NCBI GenBank assembly: GCA_032207245.1
Contig: CM063498.1
Span: 57,663,440 to 57,727,439 of the forward strand
Direction: 5' to 3'
Length of the DNA: 64,000 bases
Origin: Pardosa pseudoannulata
Lineage: Eukaryota > Arthropoda > Arachnida > Araneae > Lycosidae
The position numbers and the translations under genes were made by a program. Shown piece by piece: positions 1 through 13,600 of this stretch. Below the pieces are notes generated by a model. It searched no databases. It saw only the letters and a program-made list of their open reading frames with translations, and was not told where the DNA came from. The first letter of the stretch is position 1; the number at the start of each line of letters is the position of its first letter.

Positions 1-545
1 GGCGATTATTTTATACTAAAAGTTGGCTTTGAAATAGTTGCATTTGAAGTTTTTTCTTTTCAATAAAATGTATTAAATTATTGCTCTATATTTGTTTGCA
101 GTATTGTGTTACTAAAACATTCAGAAGATATTTTTTAGTTAATTTGTAAGTTATATATGATAAGTAGCAGAATTAATTAAATATATTATCCCCATGTTTA
201 TTTATTTGCAGTTATACATATTTTTTCCCAATTTTTCTTGTCCATTTTTCAATTAATTTTATCACATGTAATACTTCAAAACTCTTATTTTTTTTCATCA
301 TACATTCTTATTAACTTTGTTTAATTTAGATTTTATAGTATTTGTTATACAGATAACTATTTTTCCCTGATAAGTTTTTAAGTTTTTGTTTTTTTCTAGC
401 AGTTTAGACCCCCCTTAAATTAAACAAAATGTAGGATCATTGTCAAAGATGAAATATGTAATATATATTATAGATTTAATTCAATATATTTATTATTAGT
501 TAAATATGTGGAATTTTAAATAAAGATTTTGAGAACCCAATTTTG

Positions 546-625
546 AAAAAACCCACTTGGGTTTTTTCAAGTGGGTTTTTTAGAAAAAACTCGCACGGGT
601 TTTTTCGGGTTGAGCAAATGAAGCC
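546..625. repeat. Cluster of inverted and direct AAAAAACCC/GGGTTTTTT units
   Basis: A 13-bp perfect inverted repeat (546-558 against 569-581) flanks GGGTTTTTTC, and a further CGGGTTTTTTCGGG copy follows at 596-609. GGGTTTTTT-type arrays occur near the ends of some hAT elements, and a hAT fragment lies about 2 kb away, so this may be a detached transposon end. No matching second end was found. Confidence 0.45.
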
Positions 626-746
626 AATCCTGGTGGTAGAGTAGAATAGAAGTTCCAAACAAGTACAAATAAACGGAGATTACTGTATTACGAACACTAT
701 ACTTTATAAGCACATAATAAAATAGACTATCATTTAAATTCCATAC

Positions 747-870
747 CTGAACTATACATTAAAAAATCTTTTATCATATCTTTACACTGCTGAAAAGATG
801 ATTCTGCAACAGATTTTATATCTGTTAGTGTGTCAATTTCTTTATTTAAAGGAATATTAGGCGCACTCAT
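747..870 (-). CDS. First coding exon of an unidentified gene leaving the window on the left
   Basis: Read on the minus strand, an ATG at 868-870 opens a frame of 41 codons beginning MSAPNIPLNKEIDTL and rich in Lys, Asp, Gln and Ser, as in a short helical protein. It ends at a good donor (TTCAG followed by GTATGG, intron from 746 downward), leaving a phase-1 junction. The remaining exons would lie at lower coordinates outside the window. Third-position use and the clean ATG-to-donor structure suggest a real exon, and the less A+T-rich block just upstream (about 1000-1300) could be its promoter. I do not recognise the protein and propose no function. It could instead be a chance open stretch, because 124 bp is short. 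Confidence 0.5.
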
Positions 871-999
871 TCTTCGATTAAAGCTGAGTATTATGCTCCA
901 AAGAAGTGTTTACTGAAAATTAAATTTAGAGCATGAATTTCTTGCAACACTTACAAATAATCACTACACTAACTGTTAACATTTTAATATCAATACTAA

Positions 1000-1320
1000 T
1001 CTAATCTTTAGCAAAAATCATAATGAACGTATTGTTTGAGAGAAAACATGCTACCAAGCGACTTTGTTTACAATTTCGTATGATCGTGTACAGAGAAAGC
1101 ACACTAATCTAAGCCACATACTCTATACTCTAAGCCAATAAGAATCCACTGTCATGAGTTCCAATCAATTTACCGATTTTTCTTTTAGTTTACTTTCATT
1201 CACTAGTGTATTATGCGCATGATCAGAGGTATCACCATGCGCATGGTGATACTGTAAGTAAACACTAGAATTAAGTTCTATTAAAAAATATTGTTTACAT
1301 CTAATTCAGCGTTGCCGTGG
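1000..1320. promoter_or_regulatory. Putative bidirectional promoter block with a perfect palindrome
   Basis: This is one of the few less A+T-rich, CpG-containing stretches in the window. It contains a perfect 24-bp palindrome at 1229-1252 whose centre is ATGCGCAT, and TGCGCATG occurs twice (1214-1221 and 1238-1245). These cores resemble half-sites of NRF-1/erect wing, a factor known to act at promoters of housekeeping and mitochondrial genes. The minus-strand exon at 747-870 points left. A strong donor (GTAAGT, 1254-1259) points right toward the MRPS23 coding exon, which has a TAG acceptor at 3991-3993. A shared promoter is inference; no TATA or initiator was identified with confidence. Confidence 0.4.
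1200..1253 (+). other. Possible 5' untranslated exon of MRPS23 (left boundary unknown)
   Basis: The sequence GATACT is followed by GTAAGTAAAC, a full-consensus donor at 1254. A pyrimidine-containing acceptor ending TTTTTTATAG lies at 3984-3993, 18 bases before the MRPS23 start codon. Joining them gives a leader exon plus an intron of about 2.7 kb that would contain the hAT fragment. Transcript data would decide; the alternative is transcription starting directly upstream of 4012. Confidence 0.3.
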
Positions 1321-2439
1321 AGATTCGTAAAGATAGAAAAAAGTAAAGGTTGTTTTACATTTTATTATATTATTACATTTCATGATTCATGATAATGTTA
1401 TCCATATAAGGTTCTAGCTATTTTAATTTGTTTTATTCTGGATAAACTGTAATGCCGAATATTATTAAGTATATTTTCTCTTGTGAAACTACGGTATATA
1501 CTTAATAGGGCGACATTATAAGTAAAGTTTACTTATTTATTAAGATATATATGTAATAAACACATTCATATTTAAATTAATTTTGTATATTTTGTATCAG
1601 CATCAATGCTTGTAATTTTCCTTATCGATTAAATTGGTGTTTACCCATAATTATAAGGATGAATAAGTAAATGTTTCACTTCATATGATGCTAAATAGAA
1701 AAAGCATTAGTATATCGAACCTGAATCTGTAGGTTTCAGTTCAACTGTTAATATAGATCTATGTAGAGACAATTGGCTATAAGTTGCAGGTTTTAGTTTA
1801 AGTAGTCAATGAGTAGCAGAACATTGACCTCCTATGTGCTCCTAAATTTAGAAGACGATTTGTACTGATTTTACCACAACAGCACTAATTTTTATCTGGT
1901 CCTAGTGTGTTATGAAGTAAAACTAATATGCTTCTTTCATTGTTCCTTTCAGCCCACAATCTTAAATATACTATTATGTATTTGTCCTATGTCAAAAATA
2001 ACTATATATTACAAAATACTGATAAAAATTAATCATAATAGACTAGATTTACATAAGTATATTTAGCAAAATACCATTAAATATGTAACATAAATAGAAG
2101 TACATTTCGTAGCATTTTTTTTTTTTTTCTATAAGTTTTAAGTGAAAGGCTTGAAGGTAAAATGTGATGAGTATAAGATCTATTTGAAGTGTATTAGTTT
2201 GATTTGAAAAAACATAGCCACCTTACCCAAATGAACTCAGTTTATTTGTGTAAGTGTATAATTTTTTTTTTCTGCATAGATATTCTGCAGTGTTAAATGT
2301 GTGCTTATCCACCGGCTGGGTACATTATCAAAATAATTACCGAAAAAAAAAAAAAAAGTCGCCAACCTAGGAAAGTGGCACTAAACCTACAGTATCCCCC
2401 ACTTTAAAACCTATACTCCAAAGACAGGATAATTAGGAA

Positions 2440-2954
2440 TCAGTCAGCACAGTAATACCAATAAGTAAATAAGAACTTGAAATCCAGTTTGTCTACCAAA
2501 TAACAACAGCTGTGGCTTCATCTGCTGGAATGGAAAGACAGTTTTCTTCTTTTGGTATTGTTCATTCTAGCATTCATAACCAATTAAGAGTGGATAAAGC
2601 ATCAAAGCTAGTGTTTTTATTGAAACAATTAAATCCATAATTCGGTGCTTAAAAAATAATGAAATAATTGTGATTTGTTTTTTTAAATACATAGTTTGCA
2701 TTAAAAGAATATTTAATTTGTTCTTTAAATTGACAACTTATTTAGTTTGCACTATCCAGTTACAAAATATTGGAATATATTTAGATTAAAATTTATATAT
2801 TTAATTTTAGGTAATCATTGTGTGTACTTATAACAAACTATTCTATATATATCTACAAAAAACATAAAAACAATTAAAATTATTATTCAGAAAAAAATCA
2901 AACAAATCTGATTTTTTTGATTTTTTTTTAATCATGATTTTTTTTCCAACCCTG
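2440..2954 (+). mobile_element. 3' part of a hAT-family DNA transposon
   Basis: About 300 bp after the transposase fragment the sequence ends ATTTTTTTTCCAACCCTG (to 2954). Its complement, CAGGGTTGGAAAAAAAAT, is a typical hAT terminal inverted repeat. Just inside is a poly-T and ATCAAA-rich imperfect palindrome. The matching left end and an 8-bp target duplication were not found, so the left limit given here is approximate and the element is probably truncated. Confidence 0.6.
2491..2640 (+). pseudogene. hAT transposase C-terminal dimerisation domain, fragment
   Basis: A 49-codon frame ending in TAA reads VYQITTAVASSAGMERQFSS, then FGIVHSSIHNQLRVDKASKL, then VFLLKQLNP. The A-S-S-A/ER-x-FS-x-FG ... 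H ... NQL ... EKA/DKA-KLVFL pattern is the C-terminal dimerisation region of hAT transposases. Upstream the frame is broken and no DDE or BED domain is recognisable, so only the tail of the gene survives. It lies in the putative first intron of MRPS23. Confidence 0.75.
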
Positions 2955-4011
2955 TCCACAGGTAAAAATTTAAAATGAATCTTATGGAATATAATTATCA
3001 TAATATTTGAACAGATGAAATTTTGTAGAAAATTTTTAATTTTGTCATTTGAAAGGTATATGTTAAAAATATATCTACAAATCTTATTCTGTTATATACT
3101 TTTTATGACCTAAGTATAATTTAATTCATTGTGCTGAAAATGATTTTCAGTTATAATGTAATTATGTTAAGGATAAAAATCTTTTGTTTTCTGCATAAGA
3201 TTATCTTTTACTTTTTTCAATATCATTTTGTTTTTTCATGTCAGGAACTATTAAAACCATATCAGTCTCATTTTGGATGAACCTTAACTCTGATGCCCAA
3301 GCAATTTTTTATCTCTTAAATAAGTCAGTTTTAATAAGAGAAGTTACTGAGTTTTGAGGGTAGAAAATGGAAAAATAATTATGAATAATTGCCCGTAATA
3401 AGTTTAAAATTTGTTTAGCCAGAGGGAAAATATAATTTAAGAGGAAAATATATTATTTTTCTCAGAGAACATTTATTTTAAGGGGAATATAGTAATATTA
3501 TAGACTTTTATATTTGTTTACATTCACTTTCTCTAAATGCACATTTTGAAGTAAAACGGCAAATTTGAAACATCAGTAAGTTCTAATGAAAAAAAATTTT
3601 TAATTGGAAATTTATCCGTATATAATTAAATATGATAAATAGGTATGGAAAATGTGTTTCAAATTCTACCTGAAAAGTTAATAGATTATAAAAATTCTAT
3701 AAAAATTAAACTTTGACAATATCTTGATATATTATCATTAAAAAAATTCATATAAAATTTGCAAATATTTGTTATAAAATATTAAAAATTTAGTTTGCTT
3801 ATTATTATTTATATAAAATTGCATAGATTTTAATGAGTTTACCAGTATTTAGATATTGTATTAGTTGTTGATAAAATTGTTAATCTACTGGTTTTATTCA
3901 CATATGAACGTATGTGATATGGTGCTATTCAATAGTATCTTATTCTTTTTGTTAATATTTTCATATGTTATTCATAAACTTAATTTTTTATAGATATATA
4001 TATAGGATATA

Positions 4012-7000
4012 ATGGCTGGAAATCGGTTGCATAGAACAGGTTCAATATTTGAAAGGTACAATTATTTTCCTTCATTTTTACTTTTTATTAACTCTATGAT
4101 TGACTCATATAAACAGTCTCACTAATATTGTTCTTGTTGATAGAAACTTAAGTTATGGTTTCTAATTTCTTGTTTTAAATGGCAAAACTGTACATTTTTG
4201 CTTTTGTGTTTGAAAAAAAAATAGCTAAAAAAAACATTATATTAATAATAAAAACTAGCTTTGCAGGACAGCAGACCAGAATATTACCTAATGGCATACA
4301 CAAACTCATTAAATTGATGAAACAATTTGTCAATTTTTTATATGACTTTGTACAAAGGGCCCTCACCAATCAAAATTTAGGTCTAGTTAGCATATATGTT
4401 TTTTTCCCTTTTTGAGGGGGAGCCTAGTACAAAAATCATACTTGTTTGTACATACACACTAGCAGTAAACATGTTTAAGGTCTTTATACTTCATTTGTTT
4501 AAAAACTTTGTATAAGTCATACAAATATTTAATCCCTAATAGTGCTAAGGCTTCTTTCCCAATGTTCAGTTGATCATAAAGGAAGGAAGGAATTTGAGAA
4601 AATAAGTATGACTTAAAAAAAAAAAAAAATTGATACTAACTATATAATGCCTTAATGTAAATTAGGATTCATTTTATTTTCTCTGTTCAGCAATTTATAT
4701 ATCTGAATATGAATAGGGATATAGATTTTCCTGTCTGACTAATAAGTAAGGTAAGAAAATGCTTTTTGGATATGTGAGTTATTGCAAAGGCTGCCCCCAT
4801 ACTTAGGATCTACCCCTAATGACCTGGCTCTGTGGATCTGGTTGATGCATGATTAGGTGATATACAAATACACTTACATATAATGAAAAACCAACAAACT
4901 GATAGAAGCATAATAACCCCAGAGAGAGACAAATGTGCTTTCCTAGGCTGATTCATAAATTCTGTATTCCTGTGGTCTATTTACTGGCCAGATGATTTTC
5001 AACATTGCAAAGTCAGCATATGGGTACAAAAGAATTGTGTAGGTCTTATGAGATGCTACAAAGGATTAAAAAATACAAGTTAAAATTTTATTCATGAGAA
5101 AATGGAATAATTACACTCGTATAGAGGTTCTTTTCTTCATAACAATATAGAATTAAAAATGCAAAGAATAATTAAGATTCATTTATGTTAAATTTTTGAT
5201 ATAGTACACATATGCATATACATACCATCTAACTAGAGATTATTTATAGCCATTTCAGAAAATACAAAGTAATTACCAAATTATGCATCTGTGCTGAAAA
5301 TACAGATTTATGATTTTTGCATGCATGTTCCCAAAATAAACACAGTAATGTAATGTAAATGAATAAATTTTTCCATTTCTAATTGGCATATATATTTTAT
5401 TATACAATCTAATTTCTTAGTAATCAAGAAATTGTAATCATACCATTTTTTGTTATTGTTTGGTAGAACTGTATAAATATTTGCATATTGTTTATATAGA
5501 TATTGTTAATACAATATTATACATATATTTCTTTATTATTGTCTTTTTTCTCTCAATGGGTATTCTGTTCAGTTCGCTATTATTAAATCATCATATTATT
5601 CAGTTATTTTTTTCTATTTCCCAATTTACTTTCTACCTCTTCACATATTTAAGGTAGAGTTTCTAGAATTTTAGCTAACATATAAAAAGTTGCAGATTAT
5701 GGGGTTTGCAGTTATCAATTTTTATTTATTATGTATTTGTTTCATTTGCACTACAAAAATAATTTTGTTTATATTATATAATTTATAACAAATTATATAA
5801 TAATAAATGAACTCTACATTGTTGCTGCTGTATAGATTGGGACAGTATTTAGGCCATGGATGCAGTACTTTTCGCAATGGCCCCTGAGTCCTTGAAAATT
5901 TCTATTTTTTCTTTGCTCCTTACTGTTCAGTATTTTCAGCATTTAGTTCTTTTAAGTTAATAATTTACAAACATATATGACAGAAATAAGTGATTAATTT
6001 TTGTGTTAATTAGAAAAAAATAATACAGGATGTCACAGGAATAAAATTTGAAAAGATTTCTATTATAAACCAAAACATGTATTCCTATTTTAAAACCATA
6101 AAATTCTTTCTAATCCTATTAACTTGCAGTAGACCACTATTCCCTGGATCTCAGAATGTTATAGTGACATTAAATTTGATCCAGTACATTTTCTCTGAAA
6201 AATATAACGAAGGAGAATATATTATTTACTAAGATGCTTAGAAGAGAAATAAGAAAAAAGAAGAAAAATGAAATTTTTGAAGAAAAACTTCCATACTGGT
6301 TGTAATCATCATTTTGCATTATAACAAGTTTATAGATTTATTATAGTGTATGACTCTTAAATAGGATTGTTGGTATTTTATTTATTTTTTAGAGGGAGGT
6401 TAATACAATTTTATATCGGATTAAAGCAAAGTTTCATAGTCTAAAAATGAGAAATCCCTTTGAATGTTCCATAAAATTTACTTTGATAATAAAATTTATA
6501 TTTGCACCAGTTTCCCATATACAACCAATAAAAATCCTCAGACCCTGTACAAACACTTTCTTTACACAAAGAGTTTTTCAACATTCAAAAAGCAATGGAA
6601 ATTTTATCAATATATGGATATGTTTCATTAGCTAGCTATTGTGCATAACCTTACATACTTCCAGTTGCCTAATTTGCCAACTATAGTCCATATTTTTAGA
6701 ATCATATTTTATATTTTGATCTTGAATTATGCTTCTTTCCCTTGTGAAACTATTGATTTTTATATGTTGCCATATTGTTTTCTAATTCAGTAAATGAATT
6801 GTTACCCTGGTTTTTATTTGAATGTTATCTTAATGTATACTATTATTCCTTTTATTTTTTCTGGAGTGATCATAAAAATGCTTTATATATGCTTAAAATT
6901 TCATGCAGTATGATTATTATAATTTGTTGAATTTTCCAAATTATTTTCAGATTAACAGGTATTCTTAAAACTGGTGCAATGAAAGAACAAGATAAACCAC

Positions 7001-10000
7001 TTTGGTATGATGTCTATAAAGCATTTCCACCAAAATATGAACCTACATTTGCTCGTCCGCCTGTAAATAAAGAAATTAAACCAATATTTTATCCTGAGGA
7101 TATAATTAGAGGGTAAGGTTATGTATGTTGATAGATGTTTAATAGTTTATTTATTCATGCGTGATAATTTCTCAAATACATATATGTATTAAATCTAAGT
7201 TTCAAATTTAACATTGGAAAAAATATAGTCCTTGCTGCTGTTGCTAATATTCATAATGTGAGGTTGCATTCAATGTACCCATACCCATACGCTTTCATTG
7301 AGAATATGATTTTTTGGTTATAATAAATCAAATTATTATTAATATTTTTTTTTATAATGTACTTTTCTCTAATTACCCCCACCCAACAATTTTTTGTTAT
7401 GGCAGATATTAGTGTTATTAACAGGCATGTTATATTTTTTAGTATACTTATTGTTTTGATATTAAAGTTGTTAGAACTACATATAATTTTTTCTCTTTTG
7501 TGTGTTAATATTTAAGTGCTATGCAATAATTGAATAAAAATATACTATAGACAGGGATTATTTAAGTAGATTATTTTTTTTTCATTGAAAAACTTTGATT
7601 TTCACTGAAATTCGGTTATTATCATAGTTTTATCTATCAAATTGATTCTTTAATTACCATATTTAACTTCTGCAATTAACCTTTTCAAACATAAAACAAT
7701 ATTTAATGAGAATATGCATATTTTGCTTATTATTACCCTTTTTATAATTTGATTGTGTTGTTTCACAGAAGAATTTAGAATTGTAAACATTTATTAATAT
7801 GAACAGATAATATATAAAGAAAAAAAAAACAGCAAATGTGCCCACTCTACACACAGCTTCAGGACAGACAGGTGGAAACCACTTAACAAGATATTTGAAG
7901 TATCCTTGTATGTTTTGCCATTGCTGCAGAATTCCAATGTGGGAGACACCAGCAGTATTTTTAAATGAAAGTTTAGTCAAAACAAAAATTATTCAATTTG
8001 CTCTTCTAACAGATTGCATTTTGGTTATTACTATTTAAATGTACATTATACAGACAAATTTTTACACAAGCTGTCATCAAATACAGATGAAAAATCAAAG
8101 GTGAAATTATTGATAATAGTAACTTTTAACAAAAATATTGTAGATATTTATTTATTTATTGAATTTGAAGTCTTGATATATTCTACAGCTATGGTAGGAT
8201 AATTGCATCCAGTGTTAATAGAATAACCCAACATCTCTTATTTGGGCTCTTAGGCTTTTTGCCTCATTTAATAATCTGTTAAGTTTGTACAATATATATT
8301 ATTAAATGGTTTTAGATTTACTGGATAACACAAAGTAATCAATTTTAAAATTTTCATTTGATCTTGTAAATTCCAATTTATCAAAATCACCTCTTTTATT
8401 ATTGTATATCACTGAAGTTCTGTTTTAAAATATAGCTACATTTAAACATAAAAATTTAAATAATATATTAAAATGATTTTTGCTTTTACTATCTTTTTAT
8501 CTGTGTGTGTGTTTATTTTTGAATCTCTGAAATATATCTCTATCTGAAAAAAAACAACTAATATAATTAATAAATTATATTTTTTTAGAAAAAAATGTGT
8601 AGATGTTATAAAATTAAAAAGGTTTGTTGCAAAACTCAATCTATATTATAAATATATTGAGGTAAAACTACTTGCAGTTATGAGAAGAATCGGCAGATTT
8701 TCAATTAACAGATAAAAATTGATAATTAAAAGGTGTTTTTTTCCCTCTTCTATTATTACTTTATTGTAACATAATTTAGAGTTCATATAATCTTAAAGAT
8801 ACATTTTAAAATCAGTTATTTAAGTTAAAAATTTTCATAAAACTGTGTTAATTCTTCTAAGCTTATCTCAAAAATTTCCATTGTATTTTAAGGGGATTAA
8901 TTTTAGAAAATTTGACCTTTTACTTCACATAGTTCATTAATACTTGTGTGTATGATGGAACTTTATTTTTCATTGCTGCCTGGTATTAATAAGGTTTAAA
9001 AACTTTTTAACTTATGATTTTTAAAAACATTATGTCTCTGCCCCTCTGAAAAATATTTTAAAAATCTTTTCAAGGTTAATTATAATCCAGATACATGGTT
9101 GTTTTCAAAACAAATCGTAATTTTATAGTCATTTATATTATATATATGTCTGTGTATAAACTTTGTAGTGTTAATATTGTAGCTCTAAAATATTTTTTTT
9201 CAATACAGAATTCTTAGTTTATCAACAACATCTGCTATTTTTATTTGGCAGAATGGAATTTGAAAAATTGATTTATTTGTATACAATTTCAAAAGGAGAA
9301 ATGGGATAAGAGATAATATATCATTTAGGGTTTCAGAACTACCATATACTGACTATTTGCTACAGTTTCAGTATTTTTACTTGTAATTTGTATGTTTCAA
9401 GGGAGTTTATTTAATTTGACAGTGTACTGCAAATGGAAGTACATAAACAGAATAGAAGTTTGGTCTAAAAAGTATATCAAAATATATAATTTAATTTTTT
9501 AGAAACAGGTGACCTAGACGTAGTAACATAAGACCTAGTCTCATCCTATTCTCTGTTTGTAATGCATTTTCAAATGGCTGGTATAATCTAGATAAAATTT
9601 TTGTTGGTAATTCAGGTTCACACTAAAAAGATGTTAAGTAGATTAAAATTTACTTTAGTGATTTAATTTGCATATTTTTAATTTCAATTTTATCATTTTT
9701 CCAATGTCATCCTATTCTACTGTTAAGAGTAACATTATGATAATTTGCAAAATTAAATGTATTTAACATTCAATTCATGTTGCATGCTTAATATTTTTAT
9801 TTTTACATGTGACTTGGATCTCTTTATATAATCTCACAAAATAATAATAGTTACTACTTTCTATTAGTTGAGTATAAAAATAAATTGCTAAATATCAAAT
9901 ATAGTAAATAGTTAAAAAAATTAGGATCAGCCATTGTTTAAAACTAAACATGAGATTGCAGTCAGCTGTTTTGTGTGTTATTAATGTTAAGTTCCACTAA

Positions 10001-10566
10001 GAATAAACAGAGAATGAATAATAAAACATAAAATGTGATCTTATTGTTTAAAAATAATAGGGGTGACTTTTTTTCTTTTCTGTAGTTCCTTGGTCTATGT
10101 AGTAAATGAATTTCTATATACCATGTTTCTTCAGGTCTATGGAATTTCTTTCAGATAATTATTCATAATTTCTTCAAAAGGGAACATGTATTGACCAATA
10201 GCTGGGATTTATAATTTCTTTTTATTGCATACAAATACACTGGTTTTTAGACTGTTCTTTGTAGATACATATATCTATAAAATGTAATTGAAAATATTTA
10301 GTCCTATATATTGTACACCTTAATGTATTTAAAAAAAAAATTATTTATTTATTTTGTAAGTTCTTTGACTGGAATTTTTAATCTTTGTTTCAGAAAATTT
10401 ATTAAAACTTATGGGAATGTTAGTGTACATAACTTATTAAGAGAAGGCTCAAAATCTATAATTCAGAGGTAAGTTTCTCTTTTTCAGGCAGGTATATTAT
10501 TACACTTGTAAAATGTAAACACATTCTAAATTCTATTATATTTTTAATGTATAAAGAATATATTTT

Positions 10567-10636
<70 letters not shown>

Positions 10637-13600
10637 CATACTGGTGTCTAAAATTAAGGTTACCAACAAAAAAGATGAAATACTTAAAAAAAAATAAATG
10701 AGTTTAATACATAGGAATTTGGTATGCTAATATCTCATGCTATAAGGCAGAAAATCATAGCAACGGAATTTACCTTACAGCAGGATTTTAACGTAGTCTG
10801 ATATTCAAATGAGAGCAACATTGATCAAATTAGGATGAATCATAACTGTTTATTACTCCATCTAATAAGAACTATGTGCAATCTCCTACAGCTATATAAA
10901 CATCACATACAGCTCTTATACTTTTAATGAGGCTATTGATCAACAGTTGTTGGAATAATTACCATTCTACCAGAACTACCAAATTTAATACCTGTGGGTG
11001 TTATTAAGGAGATTGTCAACTTGCAATTGTTCATTGCCGATCCTCTCTCAGCCTTCCTTGAACAATTTGTGCCATCAGAGAGCTTGTGATTTAGACAAGC
11101 AATCACTCCCAAAGGCCTTCTGAATGAAAGAAATATTTTCCTGGCAGACTTCCCATAGTTTAGTATAAAATTTGAAAGGGTAATGTTGATTAACAAAAGA
11201 AGTCATCATACCATGTTACATAAACTAAAAACAAAGTTAATGGGAATGCATGTTCTGATTATCCAGTAGCTGGTAAATAACAGACTAGATGCATTTTGAA
11301 GCTAACACCTTCCCCTTCACCTAGCCCAGCAGATTACAACATTCTGCAGTGTATCTTCACTTTAGAAAAAAAAAAAAAAAATTGGTTATATTACTTATGA
11401 AAGGTATTTTGTAACATTAACATGTTAAAATTTCATGTCAGTAAAATCACATTAATTTCAAAATTGAAATGTTGGAAGCTATGAACCTAGTATCTCAACT
11501 CTCAATCTGCTGCTGCTGACATTATATTTGATAATGGAATGAATTTTTCCATGAAATAGTCTCTTAAAACATAGAATATTGATTCATCTTTAGTATCTGT
11601 TATCAAAGTTCTTGATAAGAGCAATTTTTTTAGAATTTTTTGGTCCACAGATAATAATTCTATATCAATAATAGAGATTTATTAGTAAATAAAGGTGACT
11701 TGTTCTATTAACTGTATGGAAAAATGTGTTATTTTTAGATAATTACAAAAGAAAAATTCAACTATTCACTAATTTTATCAGTATGCCTTGGGATTGTGAT
11801 TTAAAGGAATTATTTTCAGTGTATCATTTGTATAGAATAATTTTTAGAACCTCTCTAATTACTAAAAAAAACTAATTATTCTCTGATAGTAGTTTTTGTG
11901 TGGCTTACCTGATTTTGCTATAGGTAGTTAATGTAAGATGCTTGCCAACCATCAAAATCTCATTTTGATGGTTGTGGAGAACCAAAGGACATGTTGAATT
12001 TGGTACCAAATTCAACATCTCCTTTGGTTTCCCCTCAAGTTTTTTTATTTGTTTTTAAAAGTATTTCAAATCTACTGGTTTTATAAGTGTAACACCTTTT
12101 CAAATAATCCTCCAGGTCAGATAGCTTCATTGAATTTTTACTTAAAACTTTTTTGCATAAGAGACACATGGGTAGGTTTTTGTCTGACAATGATGGAATT
12201 TGGTTATCAAATAATTTATACTATACATTTCTTTCTAGATTCAACCATGATTAGTAGCATTTATCTGTAGACAAATTATAAGCTATTTAAATACCGGCTT
12301 ACCGGGTGCAGACTAACCTCCTTTTTGGCTTGTGATGTGGAAGTAAATCCACTTTTCATCACAAGTGATGAACCAATCCAGAATTTTGTCCTTGCCTTGA
12401 TATTTGAGCAGATTAGTGCAGGCATGATCATTCCTGTCCTTATCTCCTTGAGTTAGCTTATGCAGGACCTAGTGATTGAACTTGTACATCAAGTTTATGT
12501 AATGTATAGCACGAGTAATGGGCAAGGCACTAATGTCTAATTCCTTAGCTAGCTCGTGAGTGGTTGTATACTGATATTCTTCCACAAGTCCTGCAGGCAG
12601 GCCTCATCAACATCAATCAGGTGGCCAGAGTTTCTTCTATGTCATAGTCCTTGTTTTTGAATTTCTGGTACCAAACCTTCACAGTATCATATGATACAAA
12701 ATTAGTGCCTTAAGTTGTACACATAATTTGGTGAGATTCTGTTGCTGACTTTTTGCAACTGGAAGTAAATGATGATTCTAATCTGGTAGCGTCGTTTTAA
12801 ACACCTTGTACTTAATAATGGTATTTTTCGACAAATTTCACAACTGAAGCAAGTCTCTTTCTTTCAAATGCAAACACCTTTGCAAAAATATGATTAAATA
12901 CGACAATGCAAACTGTTTGTGCAGATGATATTTGTGGTGGCAGGAAACTTTTGTTACAACCAGATATAAGACATAGCCATTCAAAATTAATTCTTGGTAT
13001 GAAACCTTATTTTAATCTTGAGTTAGGTATAAAGAGTGTTTTTTAGTTGAGGCACTATTTTTGCCAAGCTGCAGTAATCATTAAAGAAATCTACTTTACA
13101 AAATTTACTTTTATACAAAAGTGTGAAAGTAATTAAAAATCTCATCTTATGTCTACCACAAACTGTTTGAATCTATTCAACAGCTAAACATACTACTTGC
13201 TCAATCTGAAATTAGGTTATACTCATTACAAAGCAAAACATGGTACTGTTTTTTAAAGAGAGATTCTTCATTTACCACAAAACATAAACAACTTACCAAA
13301 CTACCTTCGTTGTTATTTTTAGATAGATCTGCTTTAAATTTTGCAAATTATGTGGGACTGTAAATATGATAAATGTCTCTAATGTAGTCAGGGGGAAAAT
13401 TTATTAAAAAGCATTACCTTTTTGAAGTTCAAGAATGACACTGATTTCACTTTAAGATGCAAATACATAACAATGTATTTATATTTTTGAAATATTTACT
13501 TACCTTTTTTTTTTTTTTTTTTTTCAAAATTCAGAAAATACATTACAATGTTTGTCCTCTGACAATCATTTATAATTACTGAATTAAAAAAGTCTGTGTT

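Noticed and set aside
4179..4415. 78-codon plus-strand open frame after MRPS23 exon 1
   Set aside because: It lies in intron 1, is low complexity, and would interrupt a clean five-exon MRPS23 model.
10933..11196. 87-codon minus-strand open frame
   Set aside because: No domain is recognisable and it sits in a decayed transposon area of an MRPS23 intron; a gene call is not supported.
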